Shown: positions 16,939-24,643 of the stretch, in pieces
How positions within the stretch are numbered: position 1 is the stretch's first letter
Layout: each line of letters starts with the position of its first letter
Assembly: GCA_002083405.1 (NCBI GenBank)
Contig: LVWT01000049.1
Span: 62,001-126,000, forward strand
DNA length: 64,000 nucleotides
DNA from: Nitrospira sp. SG-bin2
GTDB taxonomy: Bacteria; Nitrospirota; Nitrospiria; Nitrospirales; Nitrospiraceae
Direction of reading: 5' to 3'
The notes under the pieces: generated by a model
Databases searched by the model: none
What the model saw: the letters and a program-made list of their open reading frames with translations, nothing else
What the model was told of the DNA's origin: nothing
Made by a program: the position numbers and the translations under genes

Positions 16939-17571
16939 ATGCCTTTTTCTACGAGCAAGTACATCAAGTTCCGCCAGGGGATGCAGACGCGCATCGGGTC
17001 GCTGCGGTCCAAGACGGAGGTCAGTCTGGAGCTTGCCGTTGACGTGATGATGGAAGAGCGGGTGGACAGTTTCTTTCGCGTCGAACAGGGGCTTGAAGAG
17101 GTGATCCGATCACTGATCGAGATTGAAGAGGAGTTGGAAGTCATTCGCGATTTGTCCGGCGCGATGCGTCTCGAATCGCGGCTGGAGTTTGTCGAAGATC
17201 GGTGGGATGAGTTCGATAGCGAGATCCGTGAACGGCCCAGACGGCGACGCAAGAAGGTCAGTCTTGCCGACATGCTGAAAGCTGCCAGCGGGGGAGGCGG
17301 GGCCCTCTCGGAGAATCCCGGCGGGGTCAACAACGCCATGGACGCCTATGCCATCATGGGTGTGGAGTTCGGCAGTTCCCTGGCCGATGTGACCGCCGCT
17401 TTTCGGATCAAGGCCAAACAGCTGCACCCTGACGCCAACAACGGCGACCGCAGCGCTGAGCCGGAACTCCGGCGCATGCTGGAGGCGTATCAGTTTCTCA
17501 AAGAATATCTTAGCTTGAGCAATACCGAACCCATGCGTCCCCCGGATCGGCCCTACAGCCCCGCAGAATAG
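16939..17571 (+). CDS. Protein with C-terminal J domain
   Basis: The 210-residue protein has a coiled, acidic N-terminal half (residues 1-120: EEVIRSLIEIEEELEVIRDL) with a basic RPRRRRKK patch. From about residue 133 comes a J-like domain, DAYAIMGVEFGSSLADVTAAFRIKA followed by KQLHPDANNG with the essential HPD tripeptide. J domains stimulate Hsp70 ATPase. The N-terminal partner-binding part is not recognised, so the client is unknown. The start at 16939 begins MPFSTSKYIKFRQGM; upstream in-frame sequence comes from the word repeat. Confidence 0.75.
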   Translation: MPFSTSKYIKFRQGMQTRIGSLRSKTEVSLELAVDVMMEERVDSFFRVEQGLEEVIRSLIEIEEELEVIRDLSGAMRLESRLEFVEDRWDEFDSEIRERPRRRRKKVSLADMLKAASGGGGALSENPGGVNNAMDAYAIMGVEFGSSLADVTAAFRIKAKQLHPDANNGDRSAEPELRRMLEAYQFLKEYLSLSNTEPMRPPDRPYSPAE

Positions 17572-17573
17572 AT

Positions 17574-17779
17574 CTAACAGGATGCTGAAAAAGTCCGCCA
17601 GCCGCGTTCTCGCATTGCTCAGAGGCTCAACGTACCGAAGCGTACGCCTCGCCTCTTCGCTCGCTGCGGCCTTGCTGGACGGCCATTTTGAGCATCCTGA
17701 GGTGAACGGAGTCTGCATTCCATCTGTAATGTTTCCACGCTATTTCATGTTTACGCCTTGTTTTTTGGGAGGTTGATAG
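17574..17779 (+). repeat. Tripartite inverted-repeat element, short form (copy 2)
   Basis: CTAACAGGATGCTGAAAAAG starts 3 bp after the stop codon of the J-domain gene. The inner arm ATTTTGAGCATCCTG ends the 122-bp core at 17699. The outer right arm is decayed (ACGCCTTGTTTTTTGGGAGG) and ends at about 17779, where GGGAGG now serves as the Shine-Dalgarno of rnd. The inner region folds through GAGGC/GCCTC and CGTAC/GTACG. Confidence 0.8.
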
Positions 17780-17785
17780 AGCTTC

Positions 17786-18991
17786 ATGACGACACCGCTG
17801 CACTATATTACAAATCCCATGGCGCTCGGTGAGTTCTGCGAGCGGCTCAAAGACAGTCCTCGCTTGGCGATCGACACCGAGTTCGTCGGCGAAGACAGCT
17901 TCGTCCCTAAACTTGAACTTATTCAGGTCGCCACAGACAATGCGGCGGCGGTCATCGATTTCCCCGCGGTGCAGGCCGCCGGATCGCTGGATGCCTTCTG
18001 GGATGTGGTGTGCAACCCGGCGATTCAAAAAATCGTGCATGCCGGCAGGCAGGACCTGGATCTCTGTGCGGTCCATGCCGGCCAGATTCCCAGGCCGTTT
18101 TTCGATACGCAGATCGCCGCGGCTATGGTGGGATATGGGCCACAAGTGGCGTATGCCAATTTGGTTCTGCGGGTCCATGGCATGCGGTTGGACAAGGCCC
18201 ATACCTTCACCAACTGGAGCGCCCGCCCGCTGTCGCATGAGCAATTGGCCTACGCGCTTGAAGACGTGACCTTTCTGCTCGACATTCATGACCATCTGCA
18301 TGCGCGCCTGTCAAAGTTAAGCCGGCTGGATTGGGTCGATGAGGAGTTCGCTCGTTTAGAAGACGCTGTGGGGGACATACGCCGGGAACCCCAGGAACGC
18401 TACCAGCGCGTGCGAGGGTGGGACCAGCTCAAGCCGAAATCAGCCGCCGTCCTTCGGGAGTTGGCTTCCTGGCGTGAAGGAGAGGCGAAGCGCCGCAATG
18501 TTCCACGAGGCCGGGTGATGCGGGACGAAGTGTTGCTCCAGTTGGCGCGGCATCCTCCACGCCACATCCAGGAGTTGCGCGCAGTGCGCGGTCTGCATGG
18601 ATCGGAAGCGGATCGCAACGGCGAGGCGTTGCTGGAGATTATCCGCACTGCGGTGGCGCTTCCTCCATCGGCCTGGCCTGAGGTTCCGAAAGACCGGAAG
18701 CCTGAACCGGAGTCCGTCGGTTTGGTCGAACTGCTGCAGGCGGTACTGAAGGCGCGCGCCACAGAAGCGGAGATTGCGCCGACCCTATTGGCAACGACGG
18801 CGGATCTGCAGGCATTGGTCGATGCCAAGGCAAATCGTGAGACGCTCGATCTTCCGATTTTGAAAGGCTGGCGGCGTCTGTTGCTGGGAGAACTGCTCCT
18901 CGATGTGCTCAATGGAAAACTTGCCCTCATGGTCGAACCCAAGTCCGGGACCATTACCTGGTTCCCACCCTCGATACGGACAGATATCTAA
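17786..18991 (+). CDS. rnd: Ribonuclease D
   Basis: This 401-residue 3'-5' exoribonuclease would act in tRNA and stable RNA maturation. The DEDDy exonuclease domain (about 1-190) shows AIDTEFVGE, IVHAGRQDLDLC and YALEDVTFLLDIH, the last containing the catalytic Tyr and Asp. An HRDC domain follows at about 210-290 (LRELASWREGEAKRRNVPRGRVMRD). GGGAGG eight to thirteen bases upstream of the ATG comes from the preceding repeat element. The TAA stop is shared with the CTAACAGG end of the next repeat copy, so rnd is bracketed by two direct copies. Confidence 0.9.
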   Translation: MTTPLHYITNPMALGEFCERLKDSPRLAIDTEFVGEDSFVPKLELIQVATDNAAAVIDFPAVQAAGSLDAFWDVVCNPAIQKIVHAGRQDLDLCAVHAGQIPRPFFDTQIAAAMVGYGPQVAYANLVLRVHGMRLDKAHTFTNWSARPLSHEQLAYALEDVTFLLDIHDHLHARLSKLSRLDWVDEEFARLEDAVGDIRREPQERYQRVRGWDQLKPKSAAVLRELASWREGEAKRRNVPRGRVMRDEVLLQLARHPPRHIQELRAVRGLHGSEADRNGEALLEIIRTAVALPPSAWPEVPKDRKPEPESVGLVELLQAVLKARATEAEIAPTLLATTADLQALVDAKANRETLDLPILKGWRRLLLGELLLDVLNGKLALMVEPKSGTITWFPPSIRTDI

Positions 18992-19194
18992 CAGGATGCT
19001 GAAAAAGTCCGCCAGCGGCGTTCTCGCATTGCTCAGAAGCTCAACGTACCGAAGCGTACGCCTCGCCTCTTCACTCGCTGCGGCCTTGCTGGACGGCCAT
19101 TTTGAGCATCCTGCGACTTTGACATTGTCCGCACCATTCGACGAGATTTCCAGGATGTTTTATGCCTAAACCGAGTTTTTCCGCAGCCTGCTAG
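18988..19194 (+). repeat. Tripartite inverted-repeat element, short form (copy 3, best preserved)
   Basis: The left outer arm CTAACAGGATGCTGAAAAAG starts at 18988. The inner arm ATTTTGAGCATCCTG ends at 19113, giving a 122-bp core from 18992. The right outer arm CCGAGTTTTTCCGCAGCCTG ends in CTAG at 19194. The left arm and the reverse complement of the right outer arm match at most positions. All three arms are variants of one sequence. Confidence 0.85.
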
Positions 19195-19321
19195 GACACC
19201 CCGACCATCCCTTCTGTCCAAAAGAGGACGGAAATACAGCCTGCTCTCCCGTAAGCCTCCAGGGCGAACTCTAACCAATTGAAATTCCGTTGGGTATCCC
19301 ACCGACTTTTAGGGAAACTCC

Positions 19322-20668
19322 GTGATTATTGGTATGGTTCTCGCTTCTGTTGACCTGGAGTCAGACGGTAGCGCAGTTCCTATGTCCTTACTGAAAAAAT
19401 CCTTGCTCGACTTCTTGATCCCAGGCGGGGTCATTTTTTTGGCTGCTCTCGGCTTTCTCCGTCCCCACGGCTTGCCCCAATGGGTCCAAGGACCGGTCCA
19501 TGCTTTCCCCCTGATCGTGTTGGTATTTGGGTTATTCTTCGGGTGGTACCTCTCCAGCAGCCGCCTCATCCTGTCACTCATCGTGTTGGTGATGGTCGAT
19601 CGTAGCCTCATCTTATCTTCGCCGGCAGATCCTGAATCATCAGGCTACGTGATGTTTGCGGTGGCTGCGCTTCTGGTGCCGCTGAACCTCATGGCCGTTT
19701 CCATCATCAAGGAAGAGACCATGGCAACCTGGCGCGGGCTGCTGTGGCTGGCGCCGACTCTGATCCAACCGCTCTTTGTCTGGTGGCTCATTCAACCGGA
19801 ACAGGCCGGTATCGCCCGATCGCTCCAGCAGCCTCTGGTCCCGGGCATGAGAGGAAGCTGGACGGCGATTCCTCAATTGACGCTCCTGGCCTATGCCGGC
19901 GCGGTGCTTTTGATCGGTACACGATTTATCTTGCGGAACAATCCACTTGACAGCGGGATGTTCTGGGCCGTGATTGCGTCGTTCGTAGCCTTCCAGGGAT
20001 ATCACCACGGCTGGTCGCCGACCGGATTTTTTTCGACAGCCGGCCTCATTCTCTTTGTCACGCTCGTGCAGGCGTCCCATCAACAGATCTATCGTGATGA
20101 CTTGACGGGGGTTCCGGGAAAGCTGGCGTATGATGAAGCGGTGGCCGGCCTTGGGAAAAAGTATGTGCTGGCCGTTGTGGGGATCGATCAATTGAAACAA
20201 TATGGCAATCAGCACGGCAAACCGGTGAGCGAGCAAGTGCTGTGTCTGGTGGCGCCAAAAATTCTGGCGGCTGCCGGCGCCGGCAAGGTGTATCGACTCG
20301 CAGGCGAGGAGTTGACTGTCTTGTTTCCAAGGAAGGCGGCAACGGAAACACTGGTCGATCTTGGGGCGATTCGCAAGGTGGTGGAGGAGACCGCGCTCTA
20401 TTTGCGAGGCCGCGATCTGGTCCGGGAGGGCACGGGCACGAAATCCAAGGACCAGGCACTTACGGTCACTGTGAGCATCGGCCTCGCGGAAGCGGGGGGC
20501 GCCAAGTCGTCGCTCGATCTGGTCACAAAGTCCGCATATCGGGCCCTCTATGAGGCCAAAGGGGAAGGAGGAAATCGAGTGAAACGAGCGGCGATTTCAG
20601 CCGATGTCCCGAAAGCAGCTCCCGCGGGAACAGGTCATATCGTCGCATATAGCGAATACGAACAGTAG
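19322..20668 (+). CDS. Membrane protein with degenerate GGDEF-type domain
   Basis: The 448-residue protein has about six to seven membrane segments in residues 30-265 (for example FLIPGGVIFLAALGFL and FPLIVLVFGLFFGWYL). A nucleotide-cyclase-like domain of the GGDEF superfamily begins after YRDDLTGVPGKLAYDEAV, with VVGIDQLKQYG and a late TVSIGLAEA. The signature position reads AGEEL rather than GGDEF/GGEEF, so diguanylate cyclase activity is doubtful. A sensory or c-di-GMP-independent role is possible. The start is GTG 19322 with AGGGAA upstream; ATG 19382 is an alternative that trims 20 residues. Confidence 0.75.
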   Translation: MIIGMVLASVDLESDGSAVPMSLLKKSLLDFLIPGGVIFLAALGFLRPHGLPQWVQGPVHAFPLIVLVFGLFFGWYLSSSRLILSLIVLVMVDRSLILSSPADPESSGYVMFAVAALLVPLNLMAVSIIKEETMATWRGLLWLAPTLIQPLFVWWLIQPEQAGIARSLQQPLVPGMRGSWTAIPQLTLLAYAGAVLLIGTRFILRNNPLDSGMFWAVIASFVAFQGYHHGWSPTGFFSTAGLILFVTLVQASHQQIYRDDLTGVPGKLAYDEAVAGLGKKYVLAVVGIDQLKQYGNQHGKPVSEQVLCLVAPKILAAAGAGKVYRLAGEELTVLFPRKAATETLVDLGAIRKVVEETALYLRGRDLVREGTGTKSKDQALTVTVSIGLAEAGGAKSSLDLVTKSAYRALYEAKGEGGNRVKRAAISADVPKAAPAGTGHIVAYSEYEQ

Positions 20669-20675
20669 CTAGGCC

Positions 20676-21026
20676 TTACAACAATTTCTCGATAGACTCC
20701 GCCGGCCTGGCCAGCATGGCCTGCTCGCCTTTTTCCACAATCGGCCGTTGAATCAAATCCGGGTGTTTCACCATCAGGTCGAGCAGCTCGTCGTCCGATA
20801 GGGACTTCTTCGCCAGCCCAAGTTCCCTGTAGAGATCTTCCTTTGTTCGCAGCACGTCTTTTGGAGACAGCCCGGCCTTTTTTAAGAGACTTTTCAGCTG
20901 CCCTTTGGTGAAGGGCTGCTCATAATAGTTGACGGCCTTGAAGGGCTTTCCACTCTCCTTCAACAGCCGCACTGCCTCGCGGCAGGTAGAACAGGTGGGT
21001 TTCTGATAGATCGTAATGTCGGCCAT
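20676..21026 (-). CDS. ArsC/Spx-family protein (arsenate reductase-like)
   Basis: The 116-residue thioredoxin-fold protein begins MADITIYQKPTCSTCREAVRLL, with a CxxC at residues 12-15, where classic glutaredoxin-linked ArsC has a single Cys followed by Ser. It continues NYYEQPFTKGQLKSLLKKAGL and has the ArsC-family QRPIVEKG near the C-terminus. The family includes arsenate reductases, Spx-type regulators and uncharacterised YffB/Mgs proteins. No ars genes are nearby, so true arsenate reduction is not indicated. It converges on the GGDEF-like gene with 7 bp between stops. Confidence 0.8.
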   Translation of the reverse strand: MADITIYQKPTCSTCREAVRLLKESGKPFKAVNYYEQPFTKGQLKSLLKKAGLSPKDVLRTKEDLYRELGLAKKSLSDDELLDLMVKHPDLIQRPIVEKGEQAMLARPAESIEKLL

Positions 21027-21103
21027 AGAGACTCCTTGGTGATCGGTCTGTCTTGACGGTTTTTTTCACGCTGTGCTAGTCATATATTTTCACGGGACGG
21101 TGT

Positions 21104-21472
21104 ATGCCTTTAGCAGGAACAAGCTCATCCGGTCAGTATTCGTGCGCCACTGCGTCCCAGCATACGCTGAAAGATCTCCGCATCAAGCGCAAAGGCCAGC
21201 CGGTCGTGGTGCTTGGCCATCTGCTGGATCGCAAAGGGCAGGAGGCGGCATTCGAAGTCTTCAACGACCGGATCGCCCTCGTCAAGTTCAGCGACGGTGG
21301 ACTGTTGGGTTACGACCCGATCGAACTCCTGCTCCCTACCGAGATCGACGACAAGGGGATCGCCTATTTTGAAATCCGTCCCTGCCGTACCTGCCAGGTT
21401 CTCTTTCCGCTGACCCTCGAAGAGGCTGAATCGGAAGTAGAGCCGGCGCAATGCCTGGATTGCCGAGACTAA
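21104..21472 (+). CDS. Conserved hypothetical protein with C-terminal CxxC pairs
   Basis: I do not recognise this 122-residue protein. The central part, VVVLGHLLDRKGQEAAFEVFNDRIALVKFSDGGLLGYDPIELLLP, looks like a compact beta-rich domain. The C-terminus has CRTC and, about 30 residues later, CLDC, a plausible zinc ribbon. GGGACGG lies just upstream of the ATG. Its stop overlaps the convergent gene below by 4 bp. A soluble zinc-binding role is inference only. Confidence 0.6.
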   Translation: MPLAGTSSSGQYSCATASQHTLKDLRIKRKGQPVVVLGHLLDRKGQEAAFEVFNDRIALVKFSDGGLLGYDPIELLLPTEIDDKGIAYFEIRPCRTCQVLFPLTLEEAESEVEPAQCLDCRD

Positions 21473-21900
21473 TCGGCAAACGGGGCTAGCTCCAGAGCTT
21501 TTCTGAGTAAGCAATCTCCCGCAAACCCCTGCAGTGTCATCGGCAGCATGGCGCTATCGATGACGCGTACGGAGGTGACGCGGAACCCCTCCGGGCCTTT
21601 CTGTCCCTCCAGCTTCATCGCGTGACAAATTTCCAGCTTTTTCCAGATCGGATTAGCCAGGATCTGGTCCGATGCCAGCAGTTTCAGGTCCACCACCGTT
21701 CCCTCGATCGCCACTTTTGCCGGTATGCGCGCCGTATCTTTTGGCGGCTCGCTGACGACGGCGAACGCGATCACGTCGTCATCGGCTAAGACGAACGGTG
21801 TCCTATCAATCCCGGCGATTGGCGTGAGCAGACACCACAGGCTGATAGCTGCTCGTATGGCCCAATGCCGTGAAGCCGTAGAGGACGGCGGCGCATGCAT
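21469..21900 (-). CDS. Exported hypothetical protein
   Basis: The 143-residue protein has an N-terminal signal peptide (AIRAAISLWCLLTPIAGI) and a likely cleavage before DRTPFVLADDD. The mature part is a mixed alpha/beta sequence with two cysteines (CHAMKLEG and CLLRKALE) that could pair in the periplasm. No family was recognised. It is transcribed divergently from citrate synthase, and a tripartite repeat lies between them. Confidence 0.6.
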   Translation of the reverse strand: MHAPPSSTASRHWAIRAAISLWCLLTPIAGIDRTPFVLADDDVIAFAVVSEPPKDTARIPAKVAIEGTVVDLKLLASDQILANPIWKKLEICHAMKLEGQKGPEGFRVTSVRVIDSAMLPMTLQGFAGDCLLRKALELAPFAD

Positions 21901-22021
21901 GGTTCCCTTCTTTCTTGCGGATCAGTATGCCAAGCACGATGGTCCATTTCAAGGATGGCGCAGCCATTGTTGTTCCGTTCATGATAGGCTACTGACAGAA
22001 CGGATACCCTAGTCACGCTTT

Positions 22022-22226
22022 CTAGCGGCTGCGGAAAAACTCGGTGTATCCATAATATGCTAGTGAAGTCTAAACTACGGCACTGATGCCACGATAACCA
22101 CAGGATGCTCAAAAAGGCCATCCAGCAAGGCCGCAGCGAGTGAAGAGGCGAGGCGTACGCTTCGGTACGTTGAGTCTCTGAGCGATGCGAGAACGACGCT
22201 GGGGGACTTTTTCAGCATCCTGCTAG
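22022..22226 (-). repeat. Tripartite inverted-repeat element, short form (copy 4)
   Basis: Oriented on the minus strand: CTAGCAGGATGCTGAAAAAG starts at 22226, the 122-bp core runs to 22101, and the outer arm GAGTTTTTCCGCAGCC ends with GCTAG near 22022. Its end lies 13 bp before the citrate synthase ATG. It is the only copy whose core end points at a gene start rather than a gene end. Confidence 0.85.
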
Positions 22227-22238
22227 AGAGGGACGATC

Positions 22239-23372
22239 ATGCCCCATGATTTCATGCCAGGATTGGCCGGCGTTCCTGCTGCCACGTCTTCGATCAGCGA
22301 CGTCGACGGGCAACGAGGCATTCTTGAGTATCGTGGCATCAGGGTGGAGGAACTCTGCGCGAAGTCATCCTATCTTGAAACTGCGTATCTATTGCTCTTC
22401 GGGCACTTGCCGACGCAGGGCGAGTTGCAGCGATGGACGAACGACGTCACGCATCATCGGCGCATCAAATTCCGCATTATCGACTTGATGAAATGTCTGC
22501 CTGAACAGGGGCATGCCATGGACGCGCTGCAAGCAGCAGTGGCGGCGCTGGGCATGTTCTACCCGGGCCGAAACGTGAAGGATGTCGAGAATAACTATTG
22601 GAGCGCCGTGCGGTTGGTCGCGAAGTTGCCGACCATTGTGGCAGCCTGGGCCAGGCTACGGTATGGCGATGCGCCGATTCCTCCGCGAGACGACCTGGGG
22701 TTCAGCGAGAATTTTTTCTACATGCTCACAGAGTCGGTGCCCCATCCGTTATGGGCGGAGATTTTCGACGATTGCCTCATCCTTCATGCCGAGCACACGA
22801 TGAACGCGTCCACGTTTACAGGACTGGTGACGGCCTCGACACTGGCCGATCCCTATACGGTCGTCGCGTCGTCCATTGGGGCGCTCAAGGGCCCTCTGCA
22901 CGGGGGCGCGAATGAAGAAGTGGTTGTGATGCTTAAAGAGATCGGCACGGCGGACAAGGCGAGGTCGTACGTCGAAGGCGTGTTGGGCAACAAGAAGAAG
23001 CTCATGGGATTCGGGCATCGCGTGTACAAGGTAAAAGATCCCCGTGCCACCGTGCTCCAAGGTCTCTGTCAGAGTCTCTTCAAAGAATGCGGGAGTTCGC
23101 CGCTCTATGAAGTTGCCTTGGAGGTCGAACGAGCGGCAGGGGAGTTACTCAAGGGGAAGGGCATCCATCCCAACGTCGATTTCTATTCGGGCATTATCTA
23201 CGACAAGATGGGCATCGAGGTCGATCTGTTTACCCCGCTCTTTGCCATGGCGCGGGTGTCCGGCTGGCTTGCCCATTGGCTTGAACAGCTGCGGGAAAAC
23301 AAATTATTCCGGCCCGATCAAATTTATTCCGGCGAGCACAACCGGCCCTATGTGCCGCTGGCACAGCGGTAA
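22239..23372 (+). CDS. gltA: Citrate synthase
   Basis: This 377-residue enzyme condenses acetyl-CoA and oxaloacetate. It matches the short, Gram-positive/archaeal-type citrate synthase. It shows LPGLAGVPAATSSISDVDG-like N-terminal features, HAEHTMNASTF (substrate His), GALKGPLHGGANEEV (catalytic His), MGFGHRVYKVKDPR, and HPNVDFYSGIIYDKMGI with the catalytic Asp. 2-Methylcitrate synthases are close relatives, but no prp genes are nearby. GAGAGGGA precedes the ATG. With the repeat element 13 bp away, the promoter must lie inside or beyond that element. Confidence 0.9.
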   Translation: MPHDFMPGLAGVPAATSSISDVDGQRGILEYRGIRVEELCAKSSYLETAYLLLFGHLPTQGELQRWTNDVTHHRRIKFRIIDLMKCLPEQGHAMDALQAAVAALGMFYPGRNVKDVENNYWSAVRLVAKLPTIVAAWARLRYGDAPIPPRDDLGFSENFFYMLTESVPHPLWAEIFDDCLILHAEHTMNASTFTGLVTASTLADPYTVVASSIGALKGPLHGGANEEVVVMLKEIGTADKARSYVEGVLGNKKKLMGFGHRVYKVKDPRATVLQGLCQSLFKECGSSPLYEVALEVERAAGELLKGKGIHPNVDFYSGIIYDKMGIEVDLFTPLFAMARVSGWLAHWLEQLRENKLFRPDQIYSGEHNRPYVPLAQR

Positions 23373-23394
23373 CTTGCATCGCTGACGATGCAAG
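23373..23394 (+). terminator. Hairpin directly after the citrate synthase stop
   Basis: CTTGCATCG, loop CTGA, CGATGCAAG forms a perfect nine-base-pair stem beginning at the base after the TAA. There is no T-run, so it may be a Rho-dependent or mRNA-stabilising hairpin rather than a strict intrinsic terminator. Confidence 0.5.
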
Positions 23395-23400
23395 AGGGAC

Positions 23401-23486
23401 GTATCTCGTGAAGCGTGAAGCGCAGGACGGAAAGGGCGTGTCCGCATCTTTGTCGCGAGATACGAGATACGCTTCACGAGGCGCGA
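23401..23486. repeat. Word-type hairpin (CTCGTGAAGCG / GAGATACGAGATACG words)
   Basis: CTCGTGAAGCG at 23406-23416 pairs with CGCTTCACGAG at 23471-23481. The flanking words are degenerate tandem copies (GTGAAGCG twice; GAGATACG twice). The same words recur after hemE at 52391-52557. Confidence 0.65.
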
Positions 23487-23668
23487 TTGTTCAAGCTATT
23501 TCGCAACAAACCAGCATGAATCGGACGGGATAGCTGTCATCCCCATTTTGTCTTTCTGCTCCGCCCTTGACTCTGCGGGTGGCCGATTTATCTCCCTTTC
23601 AAGCAGAGAGTCGGCGCAGCGCCAGTATCAGTCACTCACAAAAACGATAGCGACAACGAAGGAGGTCT

Positions 23669-24118
23669 ATGATGACACTCGTACGGTGGGATCCGTTCCG
23701 TGAGCTTGAGGAAATGTCCGATCGCTTGAACCGCGCGTTCGCAAGGCCTGCACTGCGCAACGGGGGCAAGGAACACTTGACCGTTGCCGACTGGGTCCCG
23801 ACCGTCGATATCAGTGAGAGCGAGGGTGAGTATCTCATCAAGGCGGAATTGCCCGAGGTGAAGAAAGAGGATGTGAAAGTCTCGGTTGAGGACGGCGTGC
23901 TGACGCTCTCAGGAGAGCGGCGTCAGGAGAAGGAGGAAAAGGGCAAGAAGTATCATCGGGTTGAACGGTCGTACGGAAGCTTCGTGAGGAGTTTTTCGTT
24001 GCCCGAGTCGGTCGATGAGAGCGGGGTCAAAGCCCAGTACACAGACGGCGTGTTGAACCTGCATCTCCCTAAGACTGAAAAGGTGAAACCGAAATCGATC
24101 GAAGTGAAAGTGGGGTAA
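23669..24118 (+). CDS. Hsp20-family small heat shock protein
   Basis: The 149-residue alpha-crystallin-domain chaperone begins MMTLVRWDPFRELEEMSDRLNRAF, typical for bacterial class A sHsps. The crystallin domain (about 40-145) contains DWVPTVDISESEGEYLIKAELPEVKKEDV, the L-SGER turn, YGSFVRSFSLPESVD and GVLNLHLPK. A C-terminal IxI-like tail (KSIEVKVG) is short. AAGGAGGT precedes the ATG. A CCCCATTT matching the sigma-32 -10 box lies at 23541-23548, but no well-spaced CTTGAA was found. Confidence 0.92.
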   Translation: MMTLVRWDPFRELEEMSDRLNRAFARPALRNGGKEHLTVADWVPTVDISESEGEYLIKAELPEVKKEDVKVSVEDGVLTLSGERRQEKEEKGKKYHRVERSYGSFVRSFSLPESVDESGVKAQYTDGVLNLHLPKTEKVKPKSIEVKVG

Positions 24119-24146
24119 CGAATCGTCTGGTTAGTCGGTAGTCCCG

Positions 24147-24176
24147 AAGGCCCGCCTCCCGGCGGGCCTTCTTATT
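24147..24176 (+). terminator. Intrinsic terminator of the hsp20 gene
   Basis: AAGGCCCGCC, loop TCCC, GGCGGGCCTT, followed by CTTATTTG gives a strong ten-base-pair GC stem with a T-rich tail 28 bp after the stop. Confidence 0.85.
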
Positions 24177-24444
24177 TGTGGTCTCCCATCCGAAACGCGG
24201 ATTCCCGCGTTTACTCGCGTAATTTTCACCCACGTACCCACATGACGGCCCCAATCCTGAATGACGGGCAGATTTTGTAATCCAACACCTGGCCATTTGG
24301 ATAAGCGTTTATTCCGCCCGGCATGTCGCGTTTTCCACTTCTGTGTATGACTGGTCAAAACGGCATTCTCGTTGCGTCCACTTCGGAAGCCGGTAGAATC
24401 TATCATCGAGCCGTTTGGGGACCTCAATGCTAGACAGAGATGTA
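24177..24444. other. Non-coding DNA left of the IS110-family element
   Basis: No coding sequence is supported. A perfect palindrome AAACGCGG/CCGCGTTT sits at 24193-24212. The left boundary of the insertion sequence probably lies in this stretch but cannot be fixed, because IS110-type elements lack clear terminal inverted repeats. Confidence 0.4.
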
Positions 24445-24612
24445 TGATTACAAGACCTTGTATCTATACAGGAGGTCTTGCATCATGGCGGCACGGGAGC
24501 GGGACAGATCGCAAAGATCTGGGTCTGGAAGTCGGAAGACCGTGGGTCAGCTCGGATCGTCCCGTTCCTCCGGTCAGCAACCCGAACAGTTGAGAGGGCC
24601 TCGAGCCCGCAT
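24445..24612 (+). ncRNA. Candidate bridge RNA of the IS110-family element
   Basis: The DNA just left of the transposase is rich in nested hairpins. CAAGACCT (24451-24458) pairs with AGGTCTTG (24473-24480), and the stem is extended inside by TGTAT/ATACA. CGGGAC (24500-24505) pairs with GTCCCG (24559-24564), and GGAG/CTCC continue that stem. It encloses AGATC/GATCT (24506-24520) and GGTCT/AGACC (24522-24541). GGGC/GCCC follows at 24597-24609. Known IS110-group elements encode a structured bridge RNA in exactly this position upstream of the transposase. The guide loops were not assigned. Confidence 0.5.
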
Positions 24613-24643
24613 CGTGCAAGGACGGGAGACACGGAGGTGCACC

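Noticed and set aside
20676..21026. An arsenic-resistance locus
   Set aside because: The ArsC-like protein has no arsB, acr3 or arsR neighbour and carries CxxC, so it is annotated only at family level.
23541..23548. CCCCATTT as a sigma-32 -10 box for hsp20
   Set aside because: The only CTTGAA-like sequence upstream (CATGAA at 23515) is 20 bp away, too far for the usual 13-17 bp spacing, so no heat-shock promoter is called as a feature.
24131..24427. A 98-codon minus-strand frame left of the IS110 element
   Set aside because: It crosses the hsp20 terminator and the perfect palindrome at 24193-24212 and has no ribosome site or recognisable domain.
24440..24643. An N-terminal extension of the IS110 transposase to the ATG at 24440
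   Set aside because: The extension lies in a strongly structured non-coding region, and the family begins at the FVGMDVAQ segment, which the ATG at 24644 with ACGGAGGT fits.
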